Part shown: piece after piece, positions 1 to 9,098 of the stretch
Numbering within the stretch: position 1 is the stretch's first letter
How the letters are laid out: every line of letters begins with the position of its first letter
From: UBA927 sp964361785
GTDB lineage: Bacteria; Patescibacteriota; Microgenomatia; UBA10105; UBA927
Assembly (NCBI GenBank): GCA_964361785.1
Contig: CAYIBX010000005.1
Span: 1-55,395, forward strand
Length of the DNA: 55,395 nt
Reading direction: 5' to 3'
Program-made: the position numbers and the translations under genes
Notes under the pieces: model-generated
What the model was told of the DNA's origin: nothing
What the model saw: the letters and a program-made list of their open reading frames with translations, nothing else
Database searches by the model: none

Positions 1-855
1 GAAGTTATCCAATATGGCTATAACAAAAAAGATGAGAACGTTCGCTATGTCTTTGCCGAAAACGGCGGGTGGGTAAAGTATGTAGACCTGTCCCCAAGCA
101 CGGTTGAAAACCTGATTGAGATTCCCTGGGCATTGGCTGAAAACGGATACGCCCAAAACGCCATGTGTGCTCTAAACTATGCAGAAAACCCAAAGATATC
201 TCCCGATGCGGTTGTCCCTCATTATGGAGTAAATGTTTTTAAAAATAATATTTTCATGACTTTTCAAACTCGTGGAACAGAAGAGACAACAACATCTAAT
301 GAGGAATTATTGCAAACAAAATTTGATATAGCGACTCAGCCTTTTGCTTGGACGGGATTTATGAAGACAACCGATCCCCAGGGGCAGGAATTCGTGATTT
401 TATGCCAAACTAGGAAAAATCCAACAAAAGAAAAGAAAGATCAATTAATTAATATGTTTTTTTGGATGAGTAAATCTCGATATGATGAACTTGTAAATTT
501 GCCAGATAATTACATGATGGATATGAGCAATATGATCAACAATAACACGTTTGATATTGCCCCCGTCCTAACTCCAACCTCAGTGATTGATGGCATAGAT
601 ATACCTTGGAATTCAAATGCTTGGCAAGATACGGGTGAGCGGAATGATTCTGCAGTTGCCAAAATGCAAAAAAGAGGTGAATTAATAGATTTATTTACCC
701 CTGAAGAAAAAATTCAAATAGAAAAAATAATAGCAGCCTTCTATACAAATAATGTAAAATGGATAGGAGTATCAATTGATCATATTCCAGAAGAATTTGC
801 ACTTGAACCTCTTCTTACAAACTTTGAGTCATGGATTTATCCCCCTGGGAAGTAA
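1..855 (+). CDS. Hypothetical protein, 5' end outside window
   Basis: The frame is open from base 1 to the TAA at 853-855 (284 visible residues), so the gene begins upstream; an internal TTG at 133 is not needed as a start. The visible part is hydrophilic, with no signal peptide, membrane segment or Cys motif. I recognise no family. The next gene has its own promoter just downstream, so this is probably the last gene of an upstream unit. The gene is real by length and coding-like composition; its function is unknown. Confidence 0.65.
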   Translation, partial: EVIQYGYNKKDENVRYVFAENGGWVKYVDLSPSTVENLIEIPWALAENGYAQNAMCALNYAENPKISPDAVVPHYGVNVFKNNIFMTFQTRGTEETTTSNEELLQTKFDIATQPFAWTGFMKTTDPQGQEFVILCQTRKNPTKEKKDQLINMFFWMSKSRYDELVNLPDNYMMDMSNMINNNTFDIAPVLTPTSVIDGIDIPWNSNAWQDTGERNDSAVAKMQKRGELIDLFTPEEKIQIEKIIAAFYTNNVKWIGVSIDHIPEEFALEPLLTNFESWIYPPGK

Positions 856-871
856 TAGTCCGGCTTCGTCA

Positions 872-900
872 TTGTTTTACCTCTCCTTTTTTGTTATTCT
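872..900 (+). promoter_or_regulatory. Sigma70-like promoter for the secreted Cys-rich protein (leaderless)
   Basis: TTGTTT at 872-877, a 17-nt spacer, then TATTCT at 895-900. The ATG at 907 lies 6 nt after the -10 box, so transcription should begin at or next to the start codon. No Shine-Dalgarno is present. Confidence 0.55.
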
Positions 901-906
901 TTTTAC

Positions 907-3462
907 ATGAGGCGGTTTTTCAATGCATGGGTTACATGGGGAGTATTGATCGGATTGGTAGTATTTGTTTACGCTCTCCAACCTTCTCCTATCCAAGCGG
1001 CAGTGTGTAATTCCTGCATTAGAAATAATTGTTGCGGGGACGTTTGTGGGGCTGGTTACTCATGTGGTGGTGGGAGTGGAATAATGAATGAATGTTATTG
1101 TGTGGCAAACGCACCTACTTCTCCTCCTGAACCTACTGATCCACCGCCAGAAACATGCCCTAGTTATACAAATTTATGTACTGGTACAAAAGATTGTAGT
1201 CAATTTGGTTCAGGAAGCTTTGCAGTGTGTAAGACCTATGGTTATCCTCAGTGTAAATATGATTGGGTTTGTACTCAATCAGATCCAAATAATAACTGTA
1301 CAAGTTGGTCTGCATGGTCACCTTCCATATGCTATGCGCCAGATTTGCAAACGAGGTATTGTACAGCCCCAGCAGGTGTAAATATAGGTCAGGCTCAGAC
1401 GTGTCCGCCTAATCCCGGCGGCGGGAATAATCCACCCACAGGGTCGCTTAGTTGTCCGTCTCAAATTACGTTAGGGCAAAGCGGTAGTTTTACGATAAAC
1501 GGCAGTGATGTAGATGGTAATCTCGCTTCTGCTGGTTTATATTATTCTTCCACAAGCTCTCAGCATTGGTATCGCAATGATGGTAGTGACTGTAATATAT
1601 CTCCGTACTGCCCTGCTAATATCAGTTGCACCGGTGCTAGTTGTACATCTTCCCATAATTGGACGCCACTTGCAGTCGGAACGTATTATATGGCGGTAAA
1701 TTATTATGATAGCGCGGGCGGAAAATGCAGTGGGAATCCTTTTGGTATACCCGCCGGTTGGGGCGATTGTGGACCAAATGATTATTGTACGGTGACGGTA
1801 AATCCTGTTCCTACCCCTACTCCTACTACCGCGCCAAAGAGCTACACGATAAATAGCCAAATAGTGTGTACGACAGGTGTGCTAGATTCGAGCGTTGCTA
1901 CACGGCAATGGGGCGTGGTATATTTTCCCAGTGTATCTTCCGTCGGTACATTGTCTACAGGCGTGCATACCAAGACATTTACCAGTAACATCACCGGTCA
2001 GCGCGTGGATGTGGGGATGGATGATGGTACGGATACGGGCAATCTAAATTTATATGGTTCGCCGCCCAATGCAGCTATTACGTACGGTACGTATTTTGGC
2101 GCGCCGGGAGCCAACTGGAGCCGAGACGTATTGCCAGCCGGCACGTATACCATAAATTTTCAAGCACCGGCATCTGCGTGTTTTCAACCGATAACTGGCG
2201 CTTGTTCTAGTCCAGCTGCCCATTACACCTGTAGTTCTCTAGCGGCAAGTACCAACAATGTCAATGGGGCGACTTCTTACACCTGGTACTGTCCGGGTTC
2301 GTACGGCGGAGCAACGAGTCCACAATGTATAGAATACAAACCAGTTACTATACAAGTACGTGGCGTGAGCTTGTCATCCACTCCGCAAACATGTAGTGAA
2401 ATAACCAGTGGCACATCATATCGTTCTGGTTCTGTATTTGATGTTACCAAAAACGGTACGTCTATCGGACAACAAACCCAGTCTGGATCTTCGTATCTGA
2501 CATGGACAAATACTGCTGCCACGTATGTCGCTTCGTCTGTAGAAGCGCCTACGTCGATAGTACAGTATTGCCGTACGCAAAATGGAACGAGCGTCTTTGG
2601 ATCTTCAAGTGTGACTGCTGCCTCTGGATCTACCACGACGTTTGATGTCTCGTTTAGTCCGTATGGACCATGGTTTCAAGCAAAAGGCGGTGGAGATGTG
2701 TATGCTGGGGGTAGGCTTGTCTCCAGCATCCCAGCATCTGCCACTACGCGGCGGTTTATCCTCGATGACGGCCCCGTAGGCGCTCTTTTTCCGAGCATGG
2801 CAATATATGGGTCAACCGGCGTAATCCCGTATGATTTTGATCAGGCATCCACAAATCAGGGAGAGACCATCGTTTCCAGTAAAAATTGGCTTGTACAGCA
2901 TCAAAATAGTACGTTAGATTTGTATAGCATGTTTTATGCCAAATTTGGTTCTCCAACGACTGCTGACTACACCAACCCACCCTCCCCTATTACAAAACCA
3001 GCCAGTCGTGCGACACCGTATTATGTTTCTGGAGATGTCACGACGACTGGTGATTGGAGTGTGGGAAATGGTGAGCAATTGATCCTTCTTGTGGATGGCA
3101 GTATAACTATTGGGGGTGAAATGCACACGTCAGGCACAGGGGTCATCGTCGTAATCGCAAAAAATGATATCTCGTTTGCGCCGGCAGTTGGTGTGGCTGT
3201 GGCAAGCTCTACTCCATCAGTAGAAGGCGTGTATATAGCGGGAGTTACGTTACATACAGGGACAAGTGTTGCAGGGTCAGAACGGTTTGTAGGCAGCGGC
3301 ATGTTTTTTGGCAATACCATATCATTAGAACGAAATTTATTAGCAGCTGGGGGAAACCAGCTTATGCCGGCGGAAACTTTTATGTATGATCCATCGTTTT
3401 TAGTGAATTTGCCTGAAGATATGAAAGATACGCCAGTAAGTTGGCAAGAGGTGGCACCATGA
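907..3462 (+). CDS. Large secreted Cys-rich surface protein (851 aa)
   Basis: The N-terminus is a signal peptide (MRRFF, hydrophobic core, cleavage near IQAA). Residues ~35-165 are Cys-rich with a Pro-rich linker. Residues ~170-300 look like an Ig/PKD-type repeat (begins PPTGSLSCPSQITLGQ), followed by a PTPTPTT linker and further beta-rich Thr/Ser segments. The C-terminal ~200 residues are Cys-poor and contain a beta-helix-like stretch (LILLVDGSITIGGEM). No C-terminal membrane anchor or LPxTG-like motif is visible. The stop overlaps the PilX-like minor pilin start (ATGA), so it is translated with the pilus genes and may be a pilus-associated adhesin or tip protein. That role is inference from context; no domain was recognised with certainty. 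Confidence 0.7.
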   Translation: MRRFFNAWVTWGVLIGLVVFVYALQPSPIQAAVCNSCIRNNCCGDVCGAGYSCGGGSGIMNECYCVANAPTSPPEPTDPPPETCPSYTNLCTGTKDCSQFGSGSFAVCKTYGYPQCKYDWVCTQSDPNNNCTSWSAWSPSICYAPDLQTRYCTAPAGVNIGQAQTCPPNPGGGNNPPTGSLSCPSQITLGQSGSFTINGSDVDGNLASAGLYYSSTSSQHWYRNDGSDCNISPYCPANISCTGASCTSSHNWTPLAVGTYYMAVNYYDSAGGKCSGNPFGIPAGWGDCGPNDYCTVTVNPVPTPTPTTAPKSYTINSQIVCTTGVLDSSVATRQWGVVYFPSVSSVGTLSTGVHTKTFTSNITGQRVDVGMDDGTDTGNLNLYGSPPNAAITYGTYFGAPGANWSRDVLPAGTYTINFQAPASACFQPITGACSSPAAHYTCSSLAASTNNVNGATSYTWYCPGSYGGATSPQCIEYKPVTIQVRGVSLSSTPQTCSEITSGTSYRSGSVFDVTKNGTSIGQQTQSGSSYLTWTNTAATYVASSVEAPTSIVQYCRTQNGTSVFGSSSVTAASGSTTTFDVSFSPYGPWFQAKGGGDVYAGGRLVSSIPASATTRRFILDDGPVGALFPSMAIYGSTGVIPYDFDQASTNQGETIVSSKNWLVQHQNSTLDLYSMFYAKFGSPTTADYTNPPSPITKPASRATPYYVSGDVTTTGDWSVGNGEQLILLVDGSITIGGEMHTSGTGVIVVIAKNDISFAPAVGVAVASSTPSVEGVYIAGVTLHTGTSVAGSERFVGSGMFFGNTISLERNLLAAGGNQLMPAETFMYDPSFLVNLPEDMKDTPVSWQEVAP

Positions 3463-4274
3463 AAAAACAAAATGGTCAGATCGTGTTGATGACGCTTCTG
3501 GTGCTTACAGTGGCGATTACATTGGTACTAGCTTTTATCGGGCGTACAACCGTCAATACTGCGATTAGCTCGCAACTAGAGGATTCTGCCCGCGCGTTTA
3601 ATGCTGCTGAGGCAGGCATTGAGTCATCGCTGAAAAGTGGTATTGGATCGTCTCTGGTGTTATCAAGCGGCGCAAAGGTTGACACCGTTGTTACTACTAT
3701 CGGTGGAGCCGCAAATGTTTATACCTTCCCCAAACAAACGTCGACTACAACTACCGAGACGCTTTGGTTGGTAGATCATAATGCGGATGGGAGTCTAAAT
3801 GAGGCCAGTTCGTTTAACACTAATCTTGTCACACTTTGCTGGACACAAGAAGCGACCGTCCCTGCTCTTTCGGTAGCAGTCATCTATAAAAGAAGTGGTA
3901 CGTATTATGTGGCGCGCGGCGGCTATGATCAGAGTGCGGCTAGTCGAGCAAATAATTTTTCGTCCCCTACTTTAGCAGGTTCTGGCTGTGGAACATCGAA
4001 TGTGTACGCAAAGTCGATAAATTTTAGTACGGATTTTGGGATAAACGTCGCGACAGATACATTGCTGATGCTTCGTGTGAGGCCCTATTATAGCGGTACG
4101 ACTATTTCTTTTGATCCGGGAGCCGGGAGTTTGCCTTTACAAGCCAAACGCATAGAGTCGTCAGGATCTGTATCCTCAGGGACGACGAGAAAAATAGAAG
4201 TGTATCAACAATATAAATCTCCATCTTCATTATTTGATGCGGTGCTTTATAGTCAGTCGGATATTATTCAGTAA
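3459..4274 (+). CDS. PilX-like type IV pilus minor pilin
   Basis: 271 aa. The start ATG at 3459 overlaps the upstream TGA and has AGAGGTGG just upstream; this is better than the in-frame TTG at 3441. The N-terminus is typical of PilX-type proteins: a short basic leader (MKKQNGQ), one long hydrophobic helix (IVLMTLLVLTVAITLVLAF), then the conserved ARAFNAAEAGIE segment. The remainder is a Ser/Thr-rich beta domain. It lies directly before pilM-pilN-pilO, as expected for a pseudopilin that primes or decorates a type IV pilus. The helix lacks the classical G/FxxxxE prepilin cleavage site, which is common for PilX-like proteins. Confidence 0.8.
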   Translation: MKKQNGQIVLMTLLVLTVAITLVLAFIGRTTVNTAISSQLEDSARAFNAAEAGIESSLKSGIGSSLVLSSGAKVDTVVTTIGGAANVYTFPKQTSTTTTETLWLVDHNADGSLNEASSFNTNLVTLCWTQEATVPALSVAVIYKRSGTYYVARGGYDQSAASRANNFSSPTLAGSGCGTSNVYAKSINFSTDFGINVATDTLLMLRVRPYYSGTTISFDPGAGSLPLQAKRIESSGSVSSGTTRKIEVYQQYKSPSSLFDAVLYSQSDIIQ

Positions 4275-4345
4275 GAACAGATTCTCTATTCCCCTTGATA
4301 GTTTTTTGCGAATATCCCATACTTAAAGTGCAAGGAGTAATACAT

Positions 4346-5377
4346 ATGGCAAAGTCACTCTTAGGGTTAGACATCGGCTCTCATAGCATAAAGCTTATCG
4401 AGATAGCACAAGAAGGTGGCAAAAAAGTGCTGCTGGCCGCAGGATCTATCCCGACACCTCCCAAAGCGCTTGCGTCTCCCCTTTCTGGAGATCATCAAGC
4501 GATCGCTACCGTTATTCGGCAACTTATAAAAGAAACAGGCGTAAAAACGAGCTCAGTAGCGCTTGCCCTCCCTGAATCGCAAGTATTTACCCGTGTCATA
4601 GAAGTGCCAGCACTCTCGACTCGCGAGTTATCCTCTGCCATTAGCTGGGAGGCTGAGCAGTATATACCGCTTCCCCTTGATCAAGTAAATATAGATTACT
4701 CGATTCTTCGTGACGCCAAAGAAACAGGGACTGACAAGATGGATGTCTTGCTTGTAGCATGTCCTAAAACGTTACTCGAAAAATATCTCTCTATAGTGGA
4801 ACTCTCAGAGCTTATCCCAGTAGTCGCTGAGACAGAAATTATTGCCGCATCGCGATCTATTGTCGCTTCTGTGTCTAACATAAAGGGGGCGGTACTTGTG
4901 GCATCACTTGGGGCGCAGACGACTGATTTAGCAATTCTTCGAAATGGCGTCATCGCATTTACCCGCTCTATCGCCGCAGGCGGAGAGGCGCTATCTCGGG
5001 CATTGGTCTCAGGACTTGATTTTAATGCTTCACAGGCAGAAGAATTTAAGCGCACGTATGGTGTGGAGCAAAACATACTACAAGGGAAAATTGTGACTGC
5101 CGTCAAGCCCATTATGGACACAATCGTTGGCGAAATGAAACGCGCTGTAGCATTTTATACGCAAAAATATACGGGTGAAAAAATAGAAGCGGCTGTGTTG
5201 TCTGGCGGCACCGCAAAATTGCCCGGTATGGTCGTCTACATGGCGCAGAGTTTAGGGGTGGAAGTGCAGCTTGCTAATCCATGGGCAGGGGTTACACGCG
5301 ACGCGCGGTTTACCGTGCTTGATAATGAGGGAACCACGTTTGCCGTCGCTACAGGACTCGCGCTTCGGGATCAGTAG
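4346..5377 (+). CDS. pilM: Type IV pilus assembly protein PilM
   Basis: 343 aa. The start ATG at 4346 is set by AAGGAG at 4332-4337; an upstream in-frame ATG at 4295 has no such site. The actin/FtsA-like fold is evident: the phosphate-1 loop LGLDIGSHSIKLIE at the N-terminus, the PilM signature SAISWEAEQYIPLPLDQV, a second phosphate motif (VLVASLGAQTTDLAIL), and an adenosine motif near the C-terminus (AAVLSGGTAKLPGM). PilM binds the N-terminal tail of PilN on the cytoplasmic side and links the inner membrane PilNO complex to the assembly ATPase. pilN follows 11 nt downstream. Length matches the family. Confidence 0.93.
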   Translation: MAKSLLGLDIGSHSIKLIEIAQEGGKKVLLAAGSIPTPPKALASPLSGDHQAIATVIRQLIKETGVKTSSVALALPESQVFTRVIEVPALSTRELSSAISWEAEQYIPLPLDQVNIDYSILRDAKETGTDKMDVLLVACPKTLLEKYLSIVELSELIPVVAETEIIAASRSIVASVSNIKGAVLVASLGAQTTDLAILRNGVIAFTRSIAAGGEALSRALVSGLDFNASQAEEFKRTYGVEQNILQGKIVTAVKPIMDTIVGEMKRAVAFYTQKYTGEKIEAAVLSGGTAKLPGMVVYMAQSLGVEVQLANPWAGVTRDARFTVLDNEGTTFAVATGLALRDQ

Positions 5378-5388
5378 GAGTGAACGAT

Positions 5389-5931
5389 ATGGCCAAATCA
5401 GAAATTAATCTTCTAAGTAAAGCATCAGGAAATCAGGCAACGGTTGTCATACTGGAAAAAATCCTTTCAAAGCTGACATGGGGATTTCTTACAGTACTTT
5501 GTGTTTTGGGGGTGATTATAGGATCGTTGTATCTTTACGCCTCTACCCAGCAAAAACGACAAGATGTGCGCAAAGCACAGCTTGTAGCGTCTATAAAAGA
5601 ATTGGCCTCGAAAGAAGGAATTCTCGTTTCGTTAAAACAGCGTTCAGCAATTGCAGCCAAAGCCTTAAGCGCCGCTCGACCGTATGGCGAGTTGTTTCCG
5701 CTCCTTACGCGCATAGGCCCGCCAGAGTATTTTACAAATCTTTCTATAGACGAGGTGGGTAGGTCAACGGTCACGTTAACTCTGCCATCTGTGGATGAGG
5801 CGGTAACCGTCATTTCGAATGTATTGGTGCAATTTGATGAGAAAAAGATACGAAGTCCTCAATTATCATCATTTTCGCTGAAGGAAACAGGGATTGTACA
5901 ACTTTCATTATCGTTTTTAGCTAATTTATAA
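5389..5931 (+). CDS. pilN: PilN-like type IV pilus assembly protein
   Basis: 180 aa from ATG 5389, which has TAGGAG 8 nt upstream; a GTG at 5380 overlaps that site and is less likely. The N-terminal motif AKSEINLLS corresponds to the PilN INLLP-type motif that docks on PilM. A single membrane helix follows (WGFLTVLCVLGVIIGSLYLY), then a coiled coil and a small alpha/beta domain. It lies between pilM and pilO. Sequence similarity in this family is low, so the call relies on the INLL motif, topology and gene order. Confidence 0.82.
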   Translation: MAKSEINLLSKASGNQATVVILEKILSKLTWGFLTVLCVLGVIIGSLYLYASTQQKRQDVRKAQLVASIKELASKEGILVSLKQRSAIAAKALSAARPYGELFPLLTRIGPPEYFTNLSIDEVGRSTVTLTLPSVDEAVTVISNVLVQFDEKKIRSPQLSSFSLKETGIVQLSLSFLANL

Positions 5932-5939
5932 AGATATCT

Positions 5940-6677
5940 ATGGATGTAAAACATATACTACGTACATATCAGGCAGTAGCAATCTCGATAGCCATACTAT
6001 TGTTTTGTGTCATAGCGTTATTGTATGGAGTCATCCCCTCTTTTAAAAACGTCGGTGAACTCATTGTATCCATGCAGGTATTGGAAAAAGATAATGCATC
6101 GCTTACCAACAAAATTGAAATCCTCGATAGATATGACGAAACTGACCTGAAAGAAAAGCTCGGCGTGGTGCTTTCGGCAGTTCCGGGAGATAAGGGGTTG
6201 CCAGCGCTTTTTGGTACAGTAGAAGAAGTAGCAGGTCAAGCAGGAGTAACGCTTGCAGATATGAATGTCTCCGGTGGATTAGTGTCTACAGCGTCAGCGA
6301 CGAAACAATCACCACTTGAAAAACAATTAGGGACAAGGGCGTTGCCATTTACCGTCACAGTGGTAGGTGGCTTATCAAACATGCAAGAGTTTATTACTAA
6401 AGTGGCGTTGGTACGTAGACTTATGAGAATTCGAGCGTTTTCCATAACATTTCCCAAAAATGATAAACCGCTTACTATTTCGCTGTCTCTGGATGCATTT
6501 TACGAGCCGTATATTACGTCTCTTGGCGGTGTAACTGCGGTGATTTCGCCTCTTAGCGATGAAGAATTAAGTACTATAGATACGCTTACGAGTTTCCCAC
6601 TTATGGCGTCTTCAACAGAAGCTGTGCCTCTTTCTCCTATCACGGGCACGACAAAAGCAAATCCGTTTGTCCGTTAA
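5940..6677 (+). CDS. pilO: PilO-like type IV pilus assembly protein
   Basis: 245 aa. Topology matches PilO: a short cytoplasmic tail, one helix (AVAISIAILLFCVIALLYG), a coiled-coil stretch (VLEKDNASLTNKIEIL) and a ferredoxin-like domain with the typical PVTVVGGLSNMQEFI-like strand-helix (here PFTVTVVGGLSNMQEF). A Ser/Thr/Pro-rich C-terminal tail follows. PilO pairs with PilN to form the inner-membrane alignment complex. It starts 8 nt after pilN and ends convergently with trmD, overlapping by 4 nt. No pilP or pilQ follows, as expected for a cell without a classical outer membrane. Confidence 0.85.
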   Translation: MDVKHILRTYQAVAISIAILLFCVIALLYGVIPSFKNVGELIVSMQVLEKDNASLTNKIEILDRYDETDLKEKLGVVLSAVPGDKGLPALFGTVEEVAGQAGVTLADMNVSGGLVSTASATKQSPLEKQLGTRALPFTVTVVGGLSNMQEFITKVALVRRLMRIRAFSITFPKNDKPLTISLSLDAFYEPYITSLGGVTAVISPLSDEELSTIDTLTSFPLMASSTEAVPLSPITGTTKANPFVR

Positions 6678-7357
6678 AGGAGGTCTGGTCGTTTTCTTTT
6701 CGTTTTATGAAGAGCTTGCCATTGTTGCCATGCTGCAATTTTTTTGTGATCGCCTGATCGTAACACCTCTGGCACTGATTTGTCGTTGTACATTTCTGGC
6801 TTTGTGTATTGCGGATATTCAAGAAGATTGTTTGTGAACGATTCATGTGTTGTGGCTTCCGGTTTTGAGAGTACGCCGGAAACTAGCCGTGTGACGCTAT
6901 CAACGATAACCATTGCAGGAATTTCGCCTCCTGTCAGTACATAGTCACCAATTGAAATTTCTTCGTCGACTAATGATCGCACGCGTTCATCTACCCCTTT
7001 ATAATGTGCACAAAGTAAGATTATGTGATCATAATTTTTCGCGAGATTATGTGCGATTGATTGTTTGTATGGTGTGCCCTGAGGGTCAAGTAATATCGTT
7101 TTTGTTTGGGTCTTGGGTTTTGTGATTTGAGATTTGACGTGCTTTAAAGCACGGTCTACGATATCTACTCGAAGTATCATGCCGATTCCCCCGCCGTACG
7201 GTCTGTCATCGACTGATTTATAAGCGTCAGTAGCAAAATCTCTCAGGTTGATGAGGTCAATTTCTATGAGTTGTTTAGAAACAGCACGCTTAATGATTGA
7301 ATACTCAAACGGACCAGTAAACATGTCCGGAAAGAGAGTGATGATGGAGAATTTCAT
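6674..7357 (-). CDS. trmD: tRNA (guanine(37)-N1)-methyltransferase TrmD
   Basis: 227 aa, family-typical. TrmD methylates G37 of tRNAs reading CNN codons and prevents +1 frameshifts. The N-terminal MKFSIITLFPDMF, the substrate loop DDRPYGGGIGMILR, and the trefoil-knot SAM site SIGDYVLTGGEIPAMV are all present. The start follows the KH-domain gene stop with no gap, giving the classical rpsP-KH-trmD order. Confidence 0.97.
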   Translation of the reverse strand: MKFSIITLFPDMFTGPFEYSIIKRAVSKQLIEIDLINLRDFATDAYKSVDDRPYGGGIGMILRVDIVDRALKHVKSQITKPKTQTKTILLDPQGTPYKQSIAHNLAKNYDHIILLCAHYKGVDERVRSLVDEEISIGDYVLTGGEIPAMVIVDSVTRLVSGVLSKPEATTHESFTNNLLEYPQYTKPEMYNDKSVPEVLRSGDHKKIAAWQQWQALHKTKRKRPDLL

Positions 7358-7609
7358 TTAAGACGCAGGAACTTTGTTGTCTTCTGCGATTTCGACATCG
7401 ACGTACAAATTCTTCTTGGCTGCCAAGATTTTGATCAGATCGCGGATTGCACGGATGATTCTCCCGCTTTTCCCGATTATTTTTCCCATATCTTCCTGAT
7501 GGACATGGATGGTAAATACGATCATATCCTCGACGTTTCGTTCATCTATAACGACATCGTCTGGGTGATCAACGATTGCTCTGACAAGGTAGTCAAGTGT
7601 GTCTTTCAT
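7358..7609 (-). CDS. khpA: KH-domain RNA-binding protein (KhpA/YlqC type)
   Basis: 83 aa, a single type II KH domain. The GxxG loop is visible in MGKIIGKSGRIIRAIRDLIK. KhpA binds many RNAs and affects cell size and division in Firmicutes; here only RNA binding is safely inferred. The start overlaps the rpsP stop (ATGA), so the two are translationally coupled, and trmD follows immediately. Confidence 0.92.
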   Translation of the reverse strand: MKDTLDYLVRAIVDHPDDVVIDERNVEDMIVFTIHVHQEDMGKIIGKSGRIIRAIRDLIKILAAKKNLYVDVEIAEDNKVPAS

Positions 7610-7839
7610 GAGGGGTGGGTAAGAAGTTTTGAAACGCCTATTGTGATGACAGCCCCTTGAGATTTCCAGTATTTGAGGCGGTCTTCATCTATTTTAAATT
7701 GCGCGGGTTTTACGAGTGGATTGTAAAATCCTAAGATTTCAACAGGTTTGCCATTGCGGCGTTTATTTTCGTCCATAGCCACTATGCGAAACGTTCGTCT
7801 ATTTTTGGAGCCGTATTGCGCGAGTCTAATCTTTAACAT
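7606..7839 (-). CDS. rpsP: 30S ribosomal protein S16
   Basis: 77 aa. The N-terminus LKIRLAQYGSKNRRTFRIV and the following VEILGFYNPL segment are diagnostic for bS16, a primary 16S rRNA binder of the 30S body. Length is at the short end of the family. It starts 12 nt after the rnc stop and is coupled to khpA. Confidence 0.97.
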   Translation of the reverse strand: MLKIRLAQYGSKNRRTFRIVAMDENKRRNGKPVEILGFYNPLVKPAQFKIDEDRLKYWKSQGAVITIGVSKLLTHPS

Positions 7840-7851
7840 GATCCTATTCTA

Positions 7852-8538
7852 TCATTTCTTGTTTCTCTTCTCAAGAGCTGTCGTGGCTGCATCCTGTTCT
7901 GCTTCTTGTTTGGACTTCCCTTTTCCTTGTGCAAGTGGAGTCTCCCCCATCATAACCGCTACATAAAATGTTTTGTCATGGTCCGGTCCTTCGCTTTTTA
8001 TCACGGTATACGTTGGAGATATTTTGGTTTCTTCTTGAACGAGTTCTTGCAACAAGCTTTTGTAATCGATGTAGCTTTTATTTTTTATGATGCTTTCCGT
8101 TTTATACAGCAATACTTTTTCTACAAATTGCTTGGCTATTTCTATCCCTTGATCTAAAAATATGGCGCCGAGTAACGCCTCAAAGCTATCAGCTAACAGT
8201 GATTGGTTTGTCCTGCCTCCAGAGCTTTCCTCTCCGCGTGAGAGAAGAAGGAGTTGTCCTAATGCTAGTTCTGTTCCTGTGATAGCTAAACTTGTGGTTT
8301 TGACCAGTGTTGAGCGGATATTGGTAAGCGTGCCTTCAGGGTATTGGGGGTATGTTCGGAAAAGATACTGCGACGTAATAAATGATAATATAGCATCCCC
8401 CAAAAATTCTAACCGTTCGTTTGACTCAGGAAATTCTTTGGATTCATTAAGGTATGATCTATGGACGAACGCTTGTTTTAACAGTTTTTGATCGTTAAAC
8501 GATACGCCGATATTTTTTTGAAGTGAATCTAAAGTCAT
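7852..8538 (-). CDS. rnc: Ribonuclease III
   Basis: 228 aa. Contains the RNase III signature NERLEFLGDAILSF (catalytic Glu and Asp), the second acidic cluster LLADSFEALLGAIFLDQG, and a C-terminal dsRBD (YKSLLQELVQEE ... GKGKSKQEAEQDAA). It processes rRNA precursors and structured RNAs such as the terminator and T-box hairpins of this genome. It lies between nusB and rpsP. Confidence 0.97.
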   Translation of the reverse strand: MTLDSLQKNIGVSFNDQKLLKQAFVHRSYLNESKEFPESNERLEFLGDAILSFITSQYLFRTYPQYPEGTLTNIRSTLVKTTSLAITGTELALGQLLLLSRGEESSGGRTNQSLLADSFEALLGAIFLDQGIEIAKQFVEKVLLYKTESIIKNKSYIDYKSLLQELVQEETKISPTYTVIKSEGPDHDKTFYVAVMMGETPLAQGKGKSKQEAEQDAATTALEKRNKK

Positions 8539-8547
8539 ATACGTGTA

Positions 8548-8901
8548 TTATGTTCCTTCCTTTACTATAGTACCAAGAACGCCGTTTACAAATTTTGCAC
8601 TTTGGTCGTTGCCAAACTCTTTGGCTAGCTCAACAGCTTCATCTATAATTACTTTCATGGGTGCTTGTTTTTTATAGAGAAGTTCAAAGACTGCAAGTCG
8701 CAAGATGGCCGTATCAATTTTGGCAATTTTTGCGATTGGCCATTCCGGTGCGGCTTTTTCTATCTTTTGATCTATTTCAGATATTTTTTCTAGAATTGGG
8801 TCTATCGTTTTGTGGTTGCGTTGGTCATTGAAGCTGTAGGAAAATAGTGCTTGCATCAAATTGATGCGATGCTGATGACGTGGATCTTGCGAAGTTTTCA
8901 T
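8548..8901 (-). CDS. nusB: Transcription antitermination factor NusB
   Basis: 117 aa, slightly short. The N-terminal RINLMQALFSYSF helix and the C-terminal APMKVIIDEAVELAKEFG and KFVNGVLGTI segments are diagnostic. NusB with NusE binds boxA in rRNA leaders to promote processive transcription. The start overlaps the rpmF stop (ATGA). Confidence 0.95.
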   Translation of the reverse strand: MKTSQDPRHQHRINLMQALFSYSFNDQRNHKTIDPILEKISEIDQKIEKAAPEWPIAKIAKIDTAILRLAVFELLYKKQAPMKVIIDEAVELAKEFGNDQSAKFVNGVLGTIVKEGT

Positions 8902-9095
8902 TTCTTCACTTTTTTTGTTTTAGGTGCTACGACTACTCTATCATTGTAGTATCCGCAATAGCGGCACATGCGGTGAGGCATGCGACCCTTGCCGCATTGT
9001 GGGCATGCTGAAATCTTTAATAAAGATACGAATAAAGCGGCTCGTCGTTTGCCTTTTCTTCGTGTTGAATGTTTGCGTTTTGGTAGTGGTGCCAT
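8898..9095 (-). CDS. rpmF: 50S ribosomal protein L32
   Basis: 65 aa. N-terminal PLPKRKHSTRRKGKRRA and a zinc ribbon with two CxxC knuckles (CPQCGKG ... CRYCGYY), so this is the Zn-binding form. It begins 3 nt after the recG stop and is coupled to nusB. Confidence 0.95.
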   Translation of the reverse strand: MAPLPKRKHSTRRKGKRRAALFVSLLKISACPQCGKGRMPHRMCRYCGYYNDRVVVAPKTKKVKK

Positions 9096-9098
9096 ACG

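Noticed and set aside
133..855. Complete 240-aa gene starting at TTG 133
   Set aside because: The frame is open to base 1, so this is a partial gene, not one starting at 133.
1537..1860. Antisense ORFs inside the 851-aa secreted protein gene
   Set aside because: Opposite-strand shadows of a clear signal-peptide-bearing gene, with biased composition and no start signals.
4275..4345. Promoter directly before pilM
   Set aside because: Only a poor TTGATA with an imperfect -10 at 18-19 nt; pilM is more likely read from the upstream promoter.
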